NCBI GenBank assembly: GCA_039180415.1
Contig: JBCDDH010000003.1
Location: forward strand, 1 to 64,000
Length of the DNA stretch: 64,000 nt
Reading direction: 5' to 3'
Origin: CAZIXN01 sp039180415
Lineage (GTDB): Bacteria; Planctomycetota; Phycisphaerae; Phycisphaerales; Phycisphaeraceae
Shown here: piece by piece, positions 59,809 through 64,000 of the stretch
Layout: each line of letters begins with the position of its first letter
Numbering within the stretch: the stretch's first letter is position 1
Program-made: the position numbers and the translations under genes
Notes under the pieces: model-generated
The model's input: the letters and a program-made list of their open reading frames with translations, nothing else
The model's database searches: none
Told to the model about the DNA's origin: nothing

Positions 59809-61965
59809 ATGGTGGACCAAGCAGACCAACGCGACCGGGAGTTCCGTGATGGACGGCTCGCCATGATCGCGCATGCGACGTCGGTGCCGATCGGCTCTCG
59901 GCCGCTGACCGAGACGGCGGACGCGATCGTGGAACAGATGTTGGCGGGGTTCGGGTGCGACGCGGTGGTGGCGCGGCTGATCGAGGGAGAGCGTTTGGTC
60001 TTGCTGGCGTCGCGAGGGGTTCCCGGACAGAAGCTGGTGCGTTCCTTGCCGCTTGACGGCGGGATCGCCGGGCAGATGTTGCGAACACACCGGGCGTTCC
60101 ACATCCCCGACGTACCGGAACACGGCCTGACCGAAGAGAAGTACAAGGCCAGCCCGAACGCGTTCCGGTTCCGCTCTTTCTGCGGAGCGCCCATGCTGGT
60201 GAGCGACCGCTCCGTCGGGATCCTAGGCATCTACAGCGTCCATAAGACGCACGCCTTCAGCGACGGCGACGTGCGTGACCTGCAGATCGTGGCGAACCAC
60301 ATCGCGGCGGCGATCGCGAATACCCAGTTGTACGAACAGCTCAGCAAGCTCAACGCGGAGCTGGAGCGGCGGGTCGCGGAGCGTACGGCCGAGCTGACGC
60401 GGTCCGAAGCGCGGCTGGGCCTGCTGGCCGAGCACGCGATCGACATCATCTCGCAGCACTCGCCCGACGGGCGGTTCCGGTACGTCTCGCCGGCGATCAC
60501 CCGGGAGCTGGGGTGGGACCCGGACGAGCTGATCGGCAAGCTGCCGCGGGAGTTCGTACATCCGGACGATCGCGACGCGGTGATCTCGGCTCGGGCGGAG
60601 CTGTTCTCGTCGGGCTCGCGCGCGGTGCGGCGGGAGTACCGTTTCCGGACGCGGGCCGGGACGTACCGCTGGGTCGAGAGCGCGAGCCGACGGGTCACGG
60701 AACGGGCGGGCGACGAGTTGGTGGTCGTGACGCGAGACATCAGCCAGCGCCGCGAAGCCGAGCAGCGTTTGCGCCTCGTCCAGGCGGCGGTCACGGAGGT
60801 CCGGGAAGGCGTGGTGATTACCGACGCGGCGCTCGACGCGCCGGGCCCCCGGATCCTGTACGTCAACCCCGCGTTCACGGCGATGACGGGGTACGCGGCC
60901 CGCGAGATCGAGGGCTTGTCTCCGCGGGTCTTGCAGGGCCCGGCGACGAGCAGGCAGATGCTGGATCGCTTGCGGGCTACGTTGGAACGCGGGGAGCCGT
61001 TTTCTGCGGAGACCAGCAACTACCGCAAGGACGGCACCTCGTATCAGGTCGAGTGGAACATCGCCCCGGTCCGCCAACCCGGCGGCAAGATCACGCACTG
61101 GGTTTCGGTGCAACGCGACGTGACCACCCTCCGTCAGAACGAGAAGATGGCCAACCTGCACCGCGACCAGCTCGCCCACGCGACGCGGTTGACCATGATG
61201 GGCGAGCTGGCTTCGGGCTTGGCCCACGAGTTGAACCAACCCCTCGCGGCGATCGCCAATTACGCCGCGGGGGCGCTCAACCGTTTGGAGGCGGCCGACG
61301 AGATCAACGGCACCCACCGAATAGGCCATGCACCGCTGCGGGTCGCGGGGGAAGCGTTGGAGCGCGTTCAGGCCCAAGCGACCCGGGCGGGGACGATCAT
61401 CAAGCGTCTCCGCGGGTTCGTGAATCGACGGACCAGCCAACGCAGCGTGTCCAACATCAACGACTTGATCCACGAAGTGATTTTGCTCAACGAAGCGGAC
61501 GAGCGCATGTCGCGGATCGATGTGCGGCTGAGTTTGGCGGAAGGTCTGTCGAGCTGTCGTTTAGACGTGATCCAGATCGAGCAGGTGATCTTGAACCTCC
61601 TCCGCAACGCGATGGACGCGGTGCAGGACCAGCCGCAAGCACGGAGACGGATCAGGCTGACGACGTTCAAGCTGGCTTCGCCCGCCGCGCGCGACCCGGC
61701 GGGCTGGGTATGCCTCGATATCGCGGACGCGGGTTCGGGCCTGGGCGACGATCAGTTGCCGCGGCTGTTCGATCCGTTTTACACCACCAAATCGGAAGGC
61801 ATGGGGTTGGGCATGACGATCAGCCAGTCGATCGTGGAAGCCCACGGGGGCCGGTTGTCGGCCGAACGCAACGACCAGGGCGGGCTGACGGTGCGGATGC
61901 GGCTCCCCGCGATCGGCCCGAATGAGCCGCCTGAGAGCGAGGAAAAACCGGCAAACGAGGGATAG
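59809..61965 (+). CDS. GAF-PAS-PAS sensor histidine kinase (FixL-like)
   Basis: A 718-residue cytosolic kinase without TM helices. A GAF domain (about 10-165) leads through a coiled coil (170-200) to PAS1 (about 205-315), PAS2 (about 320-440), a HisKA segment with phosphoacceptor His473 in ASGLAHELNQPL, and an HATPase domain (NAMDAVQ, DAGSGL, GMGLGM). The HELNQPLAA signature is shared with FixL and DctB-type kinases. PAS2 has a LOV-like SPRVLQGPAT strand without the photoactive Cys. No heme-binding His signature is obvious. It is followed by its likely partner regulator after about 90 bases. A GTG at 59797 is an alternative start. Confidence 0.9.
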   Translation: MVDQADQRDREFRDGRLAMIAHATSVPIGSRPLTETADAIVEQMLAGFGCDAVVARLIEGERLVLLASRGVPGQKLVRSLPLDGGIAGQMLRTHRAFHIPDVPEHGLTEEKYKASPNAFRFRSFCGAPMLVSDRSVGILGIYSVHKTHAFSDGDVRDLQIVANHIAAAIANTQLYEQLSKLNAELERRVAERTAELTRSEARLGLLAEHAIDIISQHSPDGRFRYVSPAITRELGWDPDELIGKLPREFVHPDDRDAVISARAELFSSGSRAVRREYRFRTRAGTYRWVESASRRVTERAGDELVVVTRDISQRREAEQRLRLVQAAVTEVREGVVITDAALDAPGPRILYVNPAFTAMTGYAAREIEGLSPRVLQGPATSRQMLDRLRATLERGEPFSAETSNYRKDGTSYQVEWNIAPVRQPGGKITHWVSVQRDVTTLRQNEKMANLHRDQLAHATRLTMMGELASGLAHELNQPLAAIANYAAGALNRLEAADEINGTHRIGHAPLRVAGEALERVQAQATRAGTIIKRLRGFVNRRTSQRSVSNINDLIHEVILLNEADERMSRIDVRLSLAEGLSSCRLDVIQIEQVILNLLRNAMDAVQDQPQARRRIRLTTFKLASPAARDPAGWVCLDIADAGSGLGDDQLPRLFDPFYTTKSEGMGLGMTISQSIVEAHGGRLSAERNDQGGLTVRMRLPAIGPNEPPESEEKPANEG

Positions 61966-62056
61966 TCCTTAAGAATTGCTTGCTCATTATTGCATCCAGC
62001 CGCTAACCTCAATCATTAGGGTCGGATTGTTTGAATGATTCGAGCGGGTGAAGAAA

Positions 62057-62722
62057 ATGTCTGAAACCGCCTTGCAAGTAAATCCGAAGACCCTGGGGGG
62101 CGAAGCGACCGACGAGTTGCCGTCGGTTGTGTATGTCGTTGACGACGACGAAGACGTGCGTGATTCGCTGTGCTGGTTGATCGAGTCGGTCGGTCGGAAA
62201 GTCGAGGCTTTCGCGACCGCCGACGCGTTCCTTGCGCGCACCCAGACCGGCGCGATGGCCGGGTGTGTGGTGGCGGATTTACGTTTGCCGGGCATGTCCG
62301 GCCTGGAGATGGTCGAAGCGCTCATCGAACGCGGCGTGCGGTTGCCCGTCATGATGATCACCGGGCACGGCGACGTGTCCGCCGCGGTCCGCGCGTTCAA
62401 GAACGGCTGCATCGACTTCATCGAGAAGCCCTTCTCGGATAAGGCACTGCTCGAGCGGATCGACCGTGCGATCGATTTGGATTTCGAGCTGCGCGAGCAG
62501 CGCGGTCAACTCGCCACGATCCAAGAACGCCTCGCCACGTTGACCGTTCGCGAGAGCCAGGTCATGTCGATGGTGGTGGTAGGCAAGCTCAACAAGCAGA
62601 TCGCCGCCGAGTTGAACCTGTCGCACAAGACGGTCGAAGTCCACCGCGCCCACGTCATGACCAAAATGGGGGCTGCGTCTTTGGCTGAACTCGTACGGAT
62701 GGCGGCGGCGGTCGGCCAATGA
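62057..62722 (+). CDS. FixJ-like response regulator (receiver plus LuxR-type HTH)
   Basis: A 221-residue transcription regulator. The receiver domain (about 23-140) has VVDDDEDV, phosphoacceptor Asp74 (VVADLRLPGMSG), MITGHGD and the conserved Lys in IEKPF. The C-terminal HTH (about 158-218) contains LTVRESQVMSMVV and NKQIAAELNLSHKTVEVHRAHVMTKM (quoted in part) typical of FixJ/NarL. It probably receives phosphate from the kinase upstream. Its start is ATG 62057 or GTG 62048. Targets are unknown; no target gene family is adjacent. Confidence 0.92.
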   Translation: MSETALQVNPKTLGGEATDELPSVVYVVDDDEDVRDSLCWLIESVGRKVEAFATADAFLARTQTGAMAGCVVADLRLPGMSGLEMVEALIERGVRLPVMMITGHGDVSAAVRAFKNGCIDFIEKPFSDKALLERIDRAIDLDFELREQRGQLATIQERLATLTVRESQVMSMVVVGKLNKQIAAELNLSHKTVEVHRAHVMTKMGAASLAELVRMAAAVGQ

Positions 62723-62875
62723 GGTTCGCGTCTTGAGGCATCCACTCAAGCCCGAAGGCCAGAACGACGATGCCGCGTAGATCGATCCGGGGCGTTATCG
62801 CACATCGGCCGGACGGGCTTACGCGTACACTGGAATCTTGCGTTGACCGTTTTCGACCCGGGCCGCGACTCCGCC

Positions 62876-63721
62876 ATGGACTCATCCGCCGCGCCGCCGA
62901 CCATATCGGACGTTTCGCGTGAGCCTGAGACGCCCGCCTCGACGCGTCCGGACGATCGAGAGCCCCGCCAGCGGCTGATGATGGACGTGCTGCAGGACGA
63001 AGCGACCGGGCCGATCGGCAAGTACGGGCATTTCTTCGTCGGCGACGTGGGTTGGTGGTCGGTCTTGAGGTACGACTTCGTCCAGGCCGTGGCGCGGAAG
63101 CGTACCGGTGCGGCGGGGTACTGGCTGAGGCAGAAGCTTTTTGCCCGGCTCGTGGGCGAGGCCGGGGTGGGGATCAAGTGGGGCCTGGATGTGTCGCTGC
63201 GCCATCCGGGCAAAATGCGGCTGGGGGCGGGCGTGGCGGTGGATGACCAGGCCGTCCTCTGCGCCCGAGGAGTCCAGAAAAACCGGGGCGAGGCGTTTTC
63301 GATCGGAGCGGAAACCTTGATCGGCCGATGTTGTGTGGTACAGGCCAAGGCGGGCACGCTGCAGATCGGCGATCACTGCGTGATCGGCACGCACAGCCAG
63401 ATCGTCGGCACGGCCGGCGTCACGATCGGTCGAGACGTCATGACCGGCCCGCAGTGCTACTTCGGCGGCTCCCGCCACGGCACCGCCCGCACCCTCGAAG
63501 AAGGAACTCCTGCCCCGCCCATGATCGATCAGCCCACCACCACCCGCGGGCCGCTGACCATCGGCGACGACGTCTGGCTCGGGGCGGGCGTCCGCGTCAT
63601 GGAAGGTGTGAACATCGGTGCCGGTGCCGTCGTCGGCGCGGGCGCCGTGGTCACCAAAGACGTGCCGCCCTACGCCATCGTGGCCGGCGTGCCCGCGCGG
63701 GTCGTGGGAGAACGCGCTTGA
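62876..63721 (+). CDS. Hexapeptide-repeat acyltransferase (left-handed beta-helix)
   Basis: A 281-residue protein with an N-terminal stretch of about 100 residues lacking repeats, then a left-handed parallel beta-helix (about 110-275) of hexapeptide units (IGAETLIGRCCVV, IGDHCVIGTHSQIVG, IGDDVWLGAGVRV, IGAGAVVGAGAVVTKDV) ending with IVAGVPARVVG. This C-terminal pattern marks WcaF/maltose-acetyltransferase-like enzymes that transfer acyl groups to sugars. It is coupled to the next gene by a four-base overlap (TTGA), suggesting joint work on an envelope glycolipid or polysaccharide. Confidence 0.88.
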   Translation: MDSSAAPPTISDVSREPETPASTRPDDREPRQRLMMDVLQDEATGPIGKYGHFFVGDVGWWSVLRYDFVQAVARKRTGAAGYWLRQKLFARLVGEAGVGIKWGLDVSLRHPGKMRLGAGVAVDDQAVLCARGVQKNRGEAFSIGAETLIGRCCVVQAKAGTLQIGDHCVIGTHSQIVGTAGVTIGRDVMTGPQCYFGGSRHGTARTLEEGTPAPPMIDQPTTTRGPLTIGDDVWLGAGVRVMEGVNIGAGAVVGAGAVVTKDVPPYAIVAGVPARVVGERA

Positions 63722-64000
63722 AGCTGGGCCGGTCCAAAGCGCTGCTCAAGCGGCTGCCCATGACGGCCGTTAGCTTGCTGCTCGTGGCGTACGTGGTCGT
63801 GTCCAGCGACTGGTCGGCCGTGCTCGACAAGGTGCAGAACATCGAGGCGTTCTGGTTGGTGCTTTTGGTCCTGACCGCGCCGGCGCTGGTGGCGGCCAGC
63901 GTGTGGAAGTGGCGACGCCTGCTCAACGTCTACGGCCACGACGCGAGCTTCGGCCAACTGTTCGGCATGTACGTTGCGGGTCAGTTTTACAACAACCTGT
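63718..64000 (+). CDS. Flippase-like membrane protein (LPG synthase TM family), partial
   Basis: The first 94 residues of a membrane protein cut by the window edge. It begins with TTG at 63718, overlapping the acyltransferase stop. TM helices lie at about 16-27 and 45-64, and the sequence runs to YVAGQFYNNL, the characteristic motif of the lysylphosphatidylglycerol-synthase TM/flippase-like family (formerly UPF0104). Members move or modify lipids, or act with glycosyltransferases. Only the N-terminal third is visible. Confidence 0.8.
   Translation, partial: MKLGRSKALLKRLPMTAVSLLLVAYVVVSSDWSAVLDKVQNIEAFWLVLLVLTAPALVAASVWKWRRLLNVYGHDASFGQLFGMYVAGQFYNNL

Noticed and set aside
58000..60123. 707-codon minus-strand frame spanning rsmJ, the MBL gene and the kinase start
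   Set aside because: Its translation is Arg/Pro/Ser-rich and crosses three well-supported genes in other frames.

Overview
The window reads as a high-GC chromosome segment of a planctomycete, most likely class Phycisphaerae. Evidence: an N-terminal LEPR-XLL-type motif on a large secreted SGNH hydrolase; two secreted proteins ending in a dockerin-like LVLNNWG repeat cassette plus a VPEP (PEP-CTERM) tail; a diderm inventory (autotransporter, ExbB/ExbD, SecDF, lipoproteins); and many planctomycete-type small conserved proteins. Genus is not resolvable by eye. About 57 protein genes are supported. I saw no rRNA, tRNA, CRISPR array, IS element or prophage.

Layout. 1-476: a 286-bp inverted repeat with 129-bp perfect arms, less GC-rich than its surroundings, then a terminator. 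477-2172 (minus): flavin-type oxidoreductase, small membrane protein, gamma-glutamylcyclotransferase-like protein. 2331-10954: His-tailed FKBP lipoprotein coupled to an alpha/beta hydrolase, secreted WG-repeat protein, ArfB-type GGQ factor, Nudix hydrolase, two unknown envelope proteins, RecX, an esterase and a sugar isomerase. 11230-19147: chemoreceptor, aldo/keto reductase, TPP riboswitch with thiC, Gfo/Idh/MocA dehydrogenase, a TPR protein with two RNA-polymerase-alpha-CTD-like domains, second Nudix. 19303-24089: dapF-queC (minus), a cytosolic VWA protein, the LEPR SGNH hydrolase. 24397-28173: secreted endonuclease I with dockerin/PEP-CTERM tail, planctomycete small proteins, a TPR lipoprotein. 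28246-35676: trkA-trkH potassium uptake, then a minus-strand run of a MocA-type dehydrogenase, a secreted hydrolase, ribF and nrnA.

35856-44555 is the most unusual part: seven same-strand genes. Two membrane-anchored VWA proteins with TonB-like layout (short cytosolic tail, one TM helix, proline-rich linker, C-terminal domain; the second carries the TonB-style S-x3-H in its TM helix) are followed by a secreted tetratricopeptide-like protein, a MotA/TolQ/ExbB channel, two ExbD/TolR proteins with the proton-path Asp, and a 965-residue periplasmic repeat protein. An autotransporter and a PEP-CTERM protein follow. I infer a proton-motive-force-powered envelope machine whose moving arm carries a VWA domain.

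49394-64000: Nudix, rhomboid protease, the tgt-yajC-secDF cluster, M29 aminopeptidase, an unlisted 57-residue membrane protein, RsmJ, an RNase Z-like metallohydrolase, a FixL/FixJ-like two-component pair, a hexapeptide acyltransferase and a truncated flippase-like membrane protein at the right edge. queC and tgt together indicate queuosine tRNA modification.
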